Assembly (NCBI RefSeq): GCF_000023945.1
Contig: NC_013158.1
Coordinates: 744,001 to 808,000 of the forward strand
DNA: 64,000 bases
Direction of reading: 5' to 3'
Source of the DNA: Halorhabdus utahensis DSM 12940
Lineage (GTDB): Archaea > Halobacteriota > Halobacteria > Halobacteriales > Haloarculaceae
Both the position numbers and the translations under genes were made by a program. The notes beneath the pieces are model-generated. The model saw nothing but the letters and a program-made list of their open reading frames with translations. It did not search any database and was not told where the DNA came from. Positions 27,691 to 34,352 of the stretch are shown in pieces. Numbering within the stretch: the stretch's first letter is position 1; each line of letters begins with the position of its first letter.

Positions 27691-27703
27691 TGGACTCGCG
27701 GGG
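27691..27703. repeat. attL, 13-bp core
   Basis: TGGACTCGCGGGG, identical to the 3'-terminal bases of tRNA-Ala on the other side of the element. It lies 55 bases beyond the integrase stop codon, the expected place for an attachment site. Confidence 0.82.
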
Positions 27704-27757
27704 TAGGAGGGATAAATTCGACAGACAGCGTGGGGTTCGTGTTGGGTTCGGTCATGG

Positions 27758-28780
27758 TCAAAACTCCGAAAGTTGACGCTTTCGCACAGCCATTTTCTCC
27801 TGGTCAGTGCGGACATCGTAGTGCTCATACAGCACGTCAAGCGTCACGTCGCACCGTTCGCTCACGATCTCCGGCGAGACGTCCGTATTCAGGTGGTGAG
27901 TGATCGATCCCCGGCGGATACCGTGGGGTGATCGCGCCGACGGGCACCGGCTCGGTGATCCATCACTCCCGAGCGCATCGCAGGTGCTCGGGTCGGACGG
28001 ATCGCGGTCGTGGGGGCAGCCACCGATCCGGCAGGGCTGCGTCAGTCGGTTCACCCACGAATAGATCGTGTCACCGATCGGCCGCCCGTACGGCGTCGTC
28101 AACAGCGGTTCGCGGCCGTGATCGTCTGTCACGTCGTACCGATCCGGATTATCCAGATAGTCGTCGATCACCTGGTACGTCGACGGACCGAGGTAGACCC
28201 ACCGCTCGCCACTCTCGCCGTTCTTGAGCTTGGTTCCCTCGTCGATCCGATGCCGGAGCACGATCGCGTGGTCATCCGGCCGGAGGTCGTCGACGTCGAT
28301 CGAGCGGAGCGCACCCCGGCGCATCGCGGTCCGCCACAAGATCTCCATGACGACGTGATCGCGGCTCGCGTAGTGGAGTTCGCGAAGATACTCCAGAATG
28401 TCCGCCGCCCGATCGGCATCGAGGGCGACGTCTCGACTCTCCGCACCGTCGGGCAGCTCCGGCGCGTGCAACTTCTCGGCGAGTCCCTCCTGGACGGCCT
28501 CGACGTCAGCCCAAAATCGCAGGGCGGTCCGAATCGTCGATAGCTGTTTCTGGAGAGTGAGGGCCTTCACGTCACCACGTCTCCAGGCGACGAAATCGGC
28601 CAGGTCACGCCCGGTGAGGGTGTTGAGGTTCTCGATCTCGCGCTCCTCACACCATTCACGGAAGAACCGCAAGCGTGTCCGGGCGTTGCGCATCGTACTC
28701 TCGCGCACGCTCGGCTCGCGATGCCGGAGGAACCGATCGATTCCCTCCTCCGGGGACAAAGGGGAGAGTTCCTCGCTCAC
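27758..28780 (-). CDS. int: Tyrosine recombinase (SNJ2-type integrase)
   Basis: A 340-residue site-specific recombinase. Residues 10-90 form a SAM-like core-binding domain (TMRNARTRLRFFREWCEERE). The catalytic part shows a first Arg near 154 (LWRTAMRRGALRSIDVDDL), SPHGIRRGSITHHL with the His-x-x-Arg pair, and the nucleophile in VLYEHYDVRT. Cysteines before the HxxR box (CRIGGCPHDR, CDALGSDG, RCPSAR) may bind zinc. I chose GTG 28780, which overlaps the zinc-ribbon gene's stop as GTGA. It should catalyse integration at tRNA-Ala. Confidence 0.9.
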   Translation of the reverse strand: MSEELSPLSPEEGIDRFLRHREPSVRESTMRNARTRLRFFREWCEEREIENLNTLTGRDLADFVAWRRGDVKALTLQKQLSTIRTALRFWADVEAVQEGLAEKLHAPELPDGAESRDVALDADRAADILEYLRELHYASRDHVVMEILWRTAMRRGALRSIDVDDLRPDDHAIVLRHRIDEGTKLKNGESGERWVYLGPSTYQVIDDYLDNPDRYDVTDDHGREPLLTTPYGRPIGDTIYSWVNRLTQPCRIGGCPHDRDPSDPSTCDALGSDGSPSRCPSARSPHGIRRGSITHHLNTDVSPEIVSERCDVTLDVLYEHYDVRTDQEKMAVRKRQLSEF

Positions 28781-28884
28781 GCCCGGCCACCTCCGCATTT
28801 CGACCAGCCGCATTCAGGGCAGAACGGGCAGCCACCGGACGGGTGGACGCGCCCGCTGTTGCACTCGGGGCAGGTCATGGTCAT
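28777..28884 (-). CDS. 35-residue zinc-ribbon protein coupled to integrase
   Basis: A very small protein, MTMTCPECNSGRVHPSGGCP at the start, with four CxxC/CxxxxC-type knuckles (Cys 5, 8, 19, 22, 25, 30). Its TGA overlaps the integrase GTG by 4 nt, so the two are co-translated. From memory, the temperate pleolipovirus SNJ2 encodes small proteins next to its integrase, one with a zinc finger, that help integration. By analogy this may be a recombination accessory factor. Confidence 0.75.
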   Translation of the reverse strand: MTMTCPECNSGRVHPSGGCPFCPECGWSKCGGGRA

Positions 28885-29364
28885 GATCGATACACCTCTC
28901 GGGGGCACCTCAGGGGAGGCATATCTGAACCGACCGCCGTGTTGCCCTTAGCTAAATCCGGGGTGTTTCCGGATTTCCGGATTGAACGGTATTTGGCGAA
29001 TATCGACAAGTAATAGCGCTGAAATGCAGATACTCTCAGTTTCCGGGTAGTTTCCGGGTAGGCGATACCGCCCGGCGGGAGTGCCGGGGTGACTTTTTGT
29101 CGCGGGGTTGGTGGTCTCATTCGGGTCGCTCCTAAGAGCGACACCCCGGCCGACTGGCACCTCGGCGGGCAACTCCTTTTCGCGGCCCTGCGCGTGCAGG
29201 TCCAGGTGTGTCGCTCTTAGTGAGTCTATGATACAGCCCCCTCACTTAAAACCTAACGTACGTTATTCTATATCGTATTATATGGTATCTAACTCAGAGC
29301 CGTCCGATGGAAATATGCAATCGTCTCACAAGTATGGAATATGCGACGACCGAGGGTTTCGTGG
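28885..29364. promoter_or_regulatory. Divergent control region of the provirus integration module
   Basis: This 480-base region separates the leftward integrase operon from the rightward winged-helix gene. It contains repeated TTTCCGG motifs (two near 28,965 and two as GTTTCCGGGTAG at about 29,038-29,062). A perfect 13-bp inverted repeat, CTAAGAGCGACAC at 29,132 and GTGTCGCTCTTAG ending at 29,220, is 63 bases apart. The palindrome AACGTACGTT lies near 29,255-29,264 in an AT-rich promoter-like stretch. These are candidate operators, recombination-accessory sites or iterons. Confidence 0.6.
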
Positions 29365-29368
29365 ATGA
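29282..29368 (+). CDS. Possible 28-residue leader peptide before repressor gene
   Basis: A short frame beginning MVSNSEPSDGNMQSSHKYG whose TGA overlaps the ATG of the winged-helix gene (ATGA). It follows an AT-rich TATA-like stretch. The overlap pattern resembles the coupled small genes elsewhere in this provirus, but 28 residues without a motif could be chance. Confidence 0.28.
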   Translation: MVSNSEPSDGNMQSSHKYGICDDRGFRG

Positions 29369-29610
29369 CTCAAGCAGATGACCGTCTTCTCGAAACCCTC
29401 GAAGAGTCCAGCTTGATCCTCTCGCCACGTATTCTATCCGTCAATACGGACTACTCACGGCACTACGTCAGCGAACGCCTCGCGAAGCTTCTCGATGCAA
29501 AGCTCGTAGAGAAAAAAGGGGACGGCCTATACCAGATCACGGAAGACGGTCAAAAATATTTAGCGGGGGATCTCGATGCCGATGCACTTGCACGTGAAAA
29601 CGAAAAATAA
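29365..29610 (+). CDS. Winged-helix DNA-binding protein, repressor candidate
   Basis: An 81-residue winged helix of the PhiH1-repressor type: ADDRLLETLEESSLILSPRIL, then a recognition helix in NTDYSRHYVSERLAKLLDAKLV and a wing in KKGDGLYQITEDGQKYL. It is transcribed away from the integrase across the control region, as lysogeny repressors in haloviruses are. It is therefore the best candidate to silence the integrase or virion genes; direct evidence is lacking. I used ATG 29365; ATG 29341 is an alternative. Confidence 0.75.
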   Translation: MTQADDRLLETLEESSLILSPRILSVNTDYSRHYVSERLAKLLDAKLVEKKGDGLYQITEDGQKYLAGDLDADALARENEK

Positions 29611-29705
29611 GTAGTGGCAGGGAAATTTTCGAGGTCAAACCGAAGCACGAGTTACCACTGCTTAAGCGTGTGTGAAATACGGAAGAAAACTGCTACGGCG
29701 CTACG

Positions 29706-30179
29706 TCAGGCTTCCCATTCGGCCATGATCTGAGTCTCGCCCGAGTCGGGGTTCTCCCAGATGATCTGGATTTCGCCATCGCTGAAACTAATACTACTTT
29801 CCTGGATGTCAACACTACTACTGCCACTAAACCCAACTACAAGATCGCTTCCAGCGGTCAACTCACTACCGGAACCATACGGGCTGACGGAGCTTAAATC
29901 TGTAGACCCACCACCACCACTGCCGTCAGAGACCTTTATCTGTACGTTGTCGGCTTTGACAGGACTGCCGCCATTGTGTTCGATTGTAACTTCACTAGCT
30001 CCCTCGTCCTCGTTGAAGTTCCACTGCGCGTTGGGCATCGTAGTCTCGGTCGGCCCCATGTTCATCACGAACGTCGCGATCACGGCCGCGAGGATCACCG
30101 TGATAGCGACCATCAGGATGACGCCGATAACTGGTGATACGCCCCGATCTTCGTCCAACAGGAATCCTTTTGGATCCAT
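29706..30179 (-). CDS. Type IV pilin-like protein, cassette 1
   Basis: A 157-residue archaeal pilin (DUF1628 type). The prepilin signal has a cleavage site in DEDRG/VSPVIG followed by the hydrophobic assembly helix VILMVAITVILAAVIATF. Residues 1-55 and the last about 25 (QIIWENPDSGETQIMAEWE) are almost identical to the pilin at 30,466-30,876, but the Gly/Ser-rich middle is different. Such proteins normally build adhesion pili after prepilin-peptidase cleavage. A pilin inside a provirus could change host surface attachment or block a pilus-using virus; that is inference. Confidence 0.87.
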   Translation of the reverse strand: MDPKGFLLDEDRGVSPVIGVILMVAITVILAAVIATFVMNMGPTETTMPNAQWNFNEDEGASEVTIEHNGGSPVKADNVQIKVSDGSGGGGSTDLSSVSPYGSGSELTAGSDLVVGFSGSSSVDIQESSISFSDGEIQIIWENPDSGETQIMAEWEA

Positions 30180-30182
30180 ACG

Positions 30183-30212
30183 CTATCACGAATGATAGAT
30201 ATGCATATAAAG
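30183..30212 (-). promoter_or_regulatory. Promoter and palindromic operator of pilin 1
   Basis: On the minus strand, a TTTATATGC TATA box (30,203-30,211) lies 29 bases before the ATG, so the transcript is probably leaderless. The 16-bp palindrome CTATCATTCGTGATAG (30,183-30,198) lies between the TATA box and the start, where a bound protein would block transcription. Confidence 0.75.
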
Positions 30213-30282
30213 GGAACCTACGGTTTGCCACGGATTTGGCGTTTTCAGAGATATTAAATGCCGCTTTGTCTGGTGGTTTTAC

Positions 30283-30360
30283 TCAAGTGCGCTCACGAGC
30301 GACCGATTCCAGTCGATCAACTCCTCGCTGGAGTGTCCGCCCGGAGCACTCCGGGCGTTG
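30283..30360 (-). pseudogene. Fragment of the sigma-70-r4-like HTH gene 3' end
   Basis: Read leftward, this stretch encodes TLQRGVDRLESVARERT and a stop, closely matching the C-terminus TLRRGVDRLESIVAERSQE of the gene at 30,974-31,387. Upstream the similarity fades into a perfect palindrome CCCGGAGCACTCCGGG. It is a truncated copy left when the pilin cassette with its upstream neighbour was duplicated. Confidence 0.7.
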
Positions 30361-30465
30361 GCTGACAAGCGCCTGCACGTCCGCGAAGCGTGGCCGCGTG
30401 CCATGTAATACCACATGGTCACAGGCGGTTGAAAAATACAGAAGAAAAGCTGCTACGGCGCTACG

Positions 30466-30876
30466 TCAGGGTTCCCAGTCGGCCATGATCTGAGTCTCGC
30501 CCGAGTCGGGGTTCTCCCAGATGATCTGGACTTCATTGCCACCATGGGTAAGAGGATCAGTCTTGGCACCTGCTGTTATCTCCGTTGATCCGAAGGCATT
30601 ACTAGCGGTACCGTCCGTGGTACCACTATTATGCTTAATCTGGATGTTGGACGGATCGACTTCACCGCCGCCGTTGTGCTCGATAATCACGTTATTACTA
30701 CCGTCCTCGTCAAAGTTCCACTGTGCGTTCGGCATCGTGGTCTCGGTCGGCCCCATGTTCATCACGAACGTCGCGATCACGGCCGCGAGGATCACCGTGA
30801 TAGCGACCATCAGGATGACTCCGATAACTGGCGATACGCCCCGATCTTCGTCCAACAGGAATCCTTTTGGATCCAT
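30466..30876 (-). CDS. Type IV pilin-like protein, cassette 2
   Basis: A 136-residue pilin sharing its first 55 residues and its C-terminal EVQIIWENPDSGETQIMADWE with pilin 1, but with an unrelated, shorter middle (HNGGGEVDPSNIQIKHNSGT). The prepilin cleavage region DEDRG/VSPVIG and the hydrophobic helix are the same. Both genes also share the 3' flank GCTACGGCGCTACGTCAGG and the upstream promoter. The pattern of conserved ends and a replaced core suggests gene conversion or selection for different surface residues. Confidence 0.87.
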   Translation of the reverse strand: MDPKGFLLDEDRGVSPVIGVILMVAITVILAAVIATFVMNMGPTETTMPNAQWNFDEDGSNNVIIEHNGGGEVDPSNIQIKHNSGTTDGTASNAFGSTEITAGAKTDPLTHGGNEVQIIWENPDSGETQIMADWEP

Positions 30877-30879
30877 ACA

Positions 30880-30908
30880 CTATCACGAATGATAGATGTG
30901 TATATAAA
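30880..30908 (-). promoter_or_regulatory. Promoter and palindromic operator of pilin 2
   Basis: The same 16-bp palindrome (30,880-30,895) lies between a TTTATATA box (30,901-30,908) and the ATG at 30,876, with spacing like pilin 1. The similarity continues upstream for about 80 bases, so the promoter was duplicated with the gene. Confidence 0.75.
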
Positions 30909-30973
30909 GGGAACCAACGGTTTGGCCGGGAAATAGCGTCTTCAGATTCGTTAAACGCCCCTTCGTCTGGTGA

Positions 30974-31387
30974 TCACTCCTGAGATCGCTCTGCAACGAT
31001 TGATTCCAACCGATCAACACCACGCCGAAGTGTCCGCCGCACACTTCCAGGCTCGACACCACGTCGACGGGCCTGTTCGGTAATGCCGCGTCCTTCGACC
31101 GCGACCGCCTTGAGATCCTCACGCTGCTGGGGCGTCAACCAGTCGAGATACTGGAGCAACTCGTCGTCGAGATCGTGGAACTGACTCTGCTGTTGTGCCC
31201 GCGTCTCGATATCGAGTGCCTGCAGACGCTTCCAAATCTGCGCTTTTGACCACCCAGTCGCTTCGGCGATCTCGGCGGTCGACTGGCCGCGGTCGTGATA
31301 CCGACGAACCAATAACTCGCGGGTTAACTCCGGCCGCTCCTCCTCAGCGGCACTGTCAGCATCCGCGTCTATCTCGGACCCACCCAT
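30974..31387 (-). CDS. HTH protein with sigma-70 region-4-like domain
   Basis: A 137-residue basic-acidic protein starting at ATG 31387 with two helix-turn-helix units: LLVRRYHDRGQSTAEIAEATGWSKAQIWKRL near 25-60 and a sigma-70-r4-like LTPQQREDLKAVAVEGRGITEQARRRG...VRRTLRRG near 90-130. It lies immediately upstream of pilin 2 in the same direction. Its 3' end was duplicated with the pilin. It is the natural candidate to bind the pilin operator, but this is inferred only from position. Confidence 0.75.
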   Translation of the reverse strand: MGGSEIDADADSAAEEERPELTRELLVRRYHDRGQSTAEIAEATGWSKAQIWKRLQALDIETRAQQQSQFHDLDDELLQYLDWLTPQQREDLKAVAVEGRGITEQARRRGVEPGSVRRTLRRGVDRLESIVAERSQE

Positions 31388-31679
31388 ATGTGTGGCAAAC
31401 ATCGGCCGGCCCAAAACAGCTCTGGGTCCGAAAGAGCGGGCCGTTTGCAGGCTCTGAAACCAGCAAGAAAGTTTATGTGACTCACCGGTAATATCTCGCG
31501 TAGGCCGGGACGATTCCCGTCTCCGGCCAGGGTGCGTCCTGACCCCAATCGGGACTCCATCCCCATGGTGTTTGATTCGAGTTCGTCCCCCCGAACTCCC
31601 CCACCATCAATTGTCCTGCCAGGCTCCCCCTGCCTGGCAGACTCCTAACGCCCGCGTAGCACTACGCCCGCGCGGCCAT
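31388..31679. other. Non-coding segment with two hairpins
   Basis: Nearly 300 bases without a gene. GAGTTCGTCCCCCCGAACTC (31,580-31,599) and TGCCAGGCTCCCCCTGCCTGGCA (31,617-31,639) are stable stem-loops, possibly transcription terminators of the 31,680 gene, which reads toward them. A weak promoter for the HTH gene may lie near 31,470 (CATAAACTTTC on the minus strand). Confidence 0.5.
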
Positions 31680-31937
31680 TCACTCCCGCCCAACGGTCAC
31701 GTCCTCGTCGATCTCGACGTCCAGCGTCCCGGCGATCGAGAGCGTCTCGGCGATCTCCCGCTTCTGCCGGCTCGTCAGATCCTCCCGCGCAAGGACTTGC
31801 TCGATTCGCGGAACGATACGCGGCGCGAAATCGGCGCTCAACAACAGCGCTCGCGTCTTGTTGCAGTCCCAAAACTCGGCAGCCTCCTCGATCGTCGTCT
31901 CACGGTGGGATCTATCTCCGTCGGTTCGAATTCGCAT
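31680..31937 (-). CDS. Small haloarchaeal protein of unknown function (provirus-type)
   Basis: An 85-residue acidic protein: MRIRTDGDRSHRETTIEEAA, then EFWDCNKTRALLLSADFA and LTSRQKREIAETLS. It resembles short haloarchaeal proteins I have seen in plasmids and proviruses (possibly DUF7692), with no assigned function. The helical pattern would allow a ribbon-helix-helix or similar DNA-binding fold, but this is not certain. A TATATAAATG promoter-like element sits near 32,000 on the minus strand. Confidence 0.6.
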   Translation of the reverse strand: MRIRTDGDRSHRETTIEEAAEFWDCNKTRALLLSADFAPRIVPRIEQVLAREDLTSRQKREIAETLSIAGTLDVEIDEDVTVGRE

Positions 31938-32395
31938 GGCTCGCGCTCGTACACACGACGCCGTAAGTCAGGGTCATCTAAGGTCACAGAAAGCACGTTC
32001 ATTTATATACCTCGCCGGATAGTCGGCTCGATCACGCCGAACACCCACCCCGGCGGGCTGGGCAGCCTCGAAATATGCACACGCTGGCGAGCATCTCGTG
32101 TGCATATCGAGAGGAGCGTATTTCTCTACGTGTGAACCCAGGGTGTGAGAGTGTTTGTTCAAGACTCCCCTTCTTATCCGAGTTCGTCCGCAAGCCCAAA
32201 CCCATCCTACGAGAAACTCTATACACAATAATATGTCCGGCACCTTCACCTGGCGTTCAATTGATGAACAAACAAGGATTAATTATGTATGGTATGGTGG
32301 CCATCAGAACATGGATTGAGTTCCATTAAGTTGTTATTACGTGAACTGTGGCGGGCACACATTTCGAATGATAGGGTGTCGATTTTCAATAATAT
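31938..32395. other. Non-coding segment with a long inverted repeat
   Basis: About 460 bases between the small gene and the dGTPase stop. TCGAAATATGCACACG (32,068-32,083) and CGTGTGCATATCGA (32,097-32,110) form a strong stem-loop with a 13-base loop. The composition shifts to AT-rich after about 32,210, which marks the edge of the dGTPase segment. No gene is supported. Confidence 0.5.
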
Positions 32396-33760
32396 TTATA
32401 GAATACTCTCTGTAACGGACCCCGGATTTTCGCCTGACACCCGTTGATAGAGATCTACTGCTTGGCTTTCGCTGAGGCTTGCAATTAGATCCGCTACTAT
32501 TCGAGCCCGCGTTTCTTTAGATGTGCTATCATCAAGGTCGGCCTCATAGACATCTTGGTTCAGCATTGAGCAAAACGGCTCAGGGATAATTTCATTGTAT
32601 TCAGCCCCCTTTTCAGAGGCTTTATAGAGAGTGGTGAATAGTTCTTCAATGATTTTTCTTTGACCACGTTGCTGTGCTACAAGAGTGGGGTCTTGGAAAA
32701 CATAATATTCTGTTAGAAACTTGAGTAATTTGATCTCATGTTTTAGTGACTCGGTGATATACAGACCTCCATTAATTGAGGGGTCAACGAAAACTTCGGT
32801 ATCTTTGTTCAAACCAAGGTATCTTCTAATCAATTCGGATGTCATGAAATTGAGGGTGCCTCGATTTTCAGGCTTATTTGAAAATGAAGATTTGAAGGGG
32901 TTTTCTCCTCCAGATGCAGCGATCTCCCCAGTTTTCAAAATGTTTTCCTCCAAAAACTTTTCTGGGTCCCAATTCTTGGGTGTGTCATATTTTTCGCCGA
33001 ATGCTTTGACAAATACTTCTCTTTCTGAAGAGTCTCGTATAAGTTGTTCAAGAGGAATCAGTCCTGCCTTGTAGAAGTCCGACATATCATGGATAGCATA
33101 TGCTATGTCGTCTGCCCAATCCATAATGCACGCTTCCAGACTTTGACCCTGATCATCCGGGCCTGGCGTTGGTAATTTCCTCACCTCTTCAAAAATCTCT
33201 CTTTCCGTATGGTACGTGCCCCATTTTGTCCGTTCTGGACCAGCTGAACCACGGGTCCAAGGATATTTTAGTATTGCATTAAGCGTGGCATAGGTGAGAT
33301 CGAGTCCCCGATAATCACTGCTATGCGTAGCAACTTTATTTACAATCCGAAACGATTGTGGATTTCCCTCAAATCCCCCTATAAGACCCTTAGCTGCAGT
33401 CTGTATCATCAATTCTTCTTCAGCTGCATGTCCGAATGGAGGATGGCCTAGGTCATGAGCCAAAGCAGCGGCCTCGACGACATCAGGGCTCAGACCACCT
33501 GCTTTTTGGATAGTGTCTTCGTCTGCATCTTCAATCAGATATTCAGCCAATCGCTGCCCAATTTGAGCTACCTTTAAAGAGTGCGTGAGGCGATTATGAT
33601 AGTTCATCCCCTCATCGGCATGGACAACCTGAGTCACACTACCGAGGCGACGAAAAGCACGAGTGTGAAGAATACGGTCTCTGTCCCTTTGAAAAGGACT
33701 TCTTCTGTCATTGGTTTCTTCAATATGGAAACGGTCAGTCCGAGAAACCTCTGGACCCAT
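32396..33760 (-). CDS. dGTPase-like HD-domain dNTP triphosphohydrolase (likely antiviral)
   Basis: A 454-residue metal-dependent HD hydrolase that removes triphosphate from deoxynucleotides. Metal ligands are H60 in NYHNRLTHSLKVAQIG, H102-D103 in AALAHDLGHPPFGH, and an Asp in MDWADDIAYAIHD near 220. Bacterial dGTPases of this family are reported to stop viruses by depleting dGTP. The gene is visibly AT-rich with many ATA, TTA and AGA codons, unlike its neighbours, so it was probably acquired recently. It follows a winged-helix gene by 17 bases. Confidence 0.87.
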   Translation of the reverse strand: MGPEVSRTDRFHIEETNDRRSPFQRDRDRILHTRAFRRLGSVTQVVHADEGMNYHNRLTHSLKVAQIGQRLAEYLIEDADEDTIQKAGGLSPDVVEAAALAHDLGHPPFGHAAEEELMIQTAAKGLIGGFEGNPQSFRIVNKVATHSSDYRGLDLTYATLNAILKYPWTRGSAGPERTKWGTYHTEREIFEEVRKLPTPGPDDQGQSLEACIMDWADDIAYAIHDMSDFYKAGLIPLEQLIRDSSEREVFVKAFGEKYDTPKNWDPEKFLEENILKTGEIAASGGENPFKSSFSNKPENRGTLNFMTSELIRRYLGLNKDTEVFVDPSINGGLYITESLKHEIKLLKFLTEYYVFQDPTLVAQQRGQRKIIEELFTTLYKASEKGAEYNEIIPEPFCSMLNQDVYEADLDDSTSKETRARIVADLIASLSESQAVDLYQRVSGENPGSVTESIL

Positions 33761-33777
33761 AAATCAGTGTAGAACAG

Positions 33778-33984
33778 TTAATCTTCTAAAATCAGCTGCC
33801 AGTCGCTAGTATGAGAGATCTCGTTTTTTCGCATCATCTCTTTCAATGCTGCGTAAACCTCCTCTTCCTCAAGCCCAGAATTAGTTAAACGCTCAATTAA
33901 TAGATCCTGGTCTAAACGATTGTCCGGAGCTTTCCTTAATGATTTCCGGATTTTATTTTCCGGTCTTTTGACTCCAACAGCCAT
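33778..33984 (-). CDS. 68-residue winged-helix-like protein upstream of dGTPase
   Basis: A small protein beginning MAVGVKRPENKIRKSLRKAP with a basic N-terminus and LIERLTNSGLEEEEVYAALKEMMRKNEI, which looks like helices 2-3 of a winged helix. It shares the AT-rich composition of the dGTPase gene and precedes it by 17 bases, so they form one operon. A TTATAA box 28 bases before ATG 33984 supports the start and a leaderless mRNA. It may regulate the dGTPase or act as its partner. Confidence 0.68.
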   Translation of the reverse strand: MAVGVKRPENKIRKSLRKAPDNRLDQDLLIERLTNSGLEEEEVYAALKEMMRKNEISHTSDWQLILED

Positions 33985-34352
33985 GTATGTATGTCTGGAC
34001 GGGATAGACTTATAACTTTGCAAGTAAGCATCAACTATGATAATTTTAAAAACCGCTTACCAGGGGTATGCACACCACAAAGACAGGCACGCTGTTTTGA
34101 CTATGACGTTTGGGATGGTACAGGGGGGATCATAAATGGATTTCTATATTTATCTTACCAATCCGAAGTGGATATTGTATCTGAGGATGCGTTCAGGGCT
34201 AGGTGTCTTTTACCGTACTAGACAGGTCGGTCGGGTGTGCAGCATTGCAATTGCTGTGGCACCCGACTGAACCGGATCAAAGTCCGGGTGTTTGACTCGA
34301 CGTATTGTACCGTCTGTGCACCGATCTCGGCCGTTACGGGGGTGAGTGGGTG
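33985..34352. other. Spacer before the virion cluster, with hairpin
   Basis: A 368-base spacer. The left 200 bases are AT-rich and belong compositionally with the dGTPase segment; a short rightward frame there has no motif. GTCGGGTG at 34,230 pairs with CACCCGAC ending at 34,267 around an inner CAGCA/TGCTG stem, a strong hairpin close to the composition change. The promoter of the virion operon is probably to the right of it but I cannot place it. Confidence 0.5.
34010..34015 (-). promoter_or_regulatory. TATA box of the wHTH-dGTPase operon
   Basis: TTATAA centred 28-29 bases upstream of ATG 33984, the standard haloarchaeal distance for leaderless transcripts. A tandem ATGTATGTATGT-like repeat on the plus strand covers the start. 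Confidence 0.65.

Larger units (their letters stand above)
27201..27757. other. Gap holding attL and two relic tRNA-Ala att copies
   Basis: No credible gene is present in these 557 bases. The segment carries three copies of the tRNA-Ala 3' end (see att entries) separated by GC-rich inverted repeats, for example GAGGTCGC/GCGACCTC near 27,580-27,600 and CGCTCGCGAATTTGCGAGCG at 27,661-27,680. It also has tRNA-like phrases such as CTCAAATCCCCGCTC near 27,628. The composition resembles the region behind tRNA-Asp. Confidence 0.6.

Noticed and set aside
27293-27903. Overlapping rightward frames between the aminotransferase and integrase genes
   Set aside because: They cross attL and the tRNA-Ala 3' copies, are Arg-rich and have no family features.
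33991-34221. 76-codon rightward frame in AT-rich DNA upstream of the virion genes
   Set aside because: It overlaps the TATA box of the dGTPase operon, and no start signal or motif supports it. A degraded gene remnant cannot be excluded.
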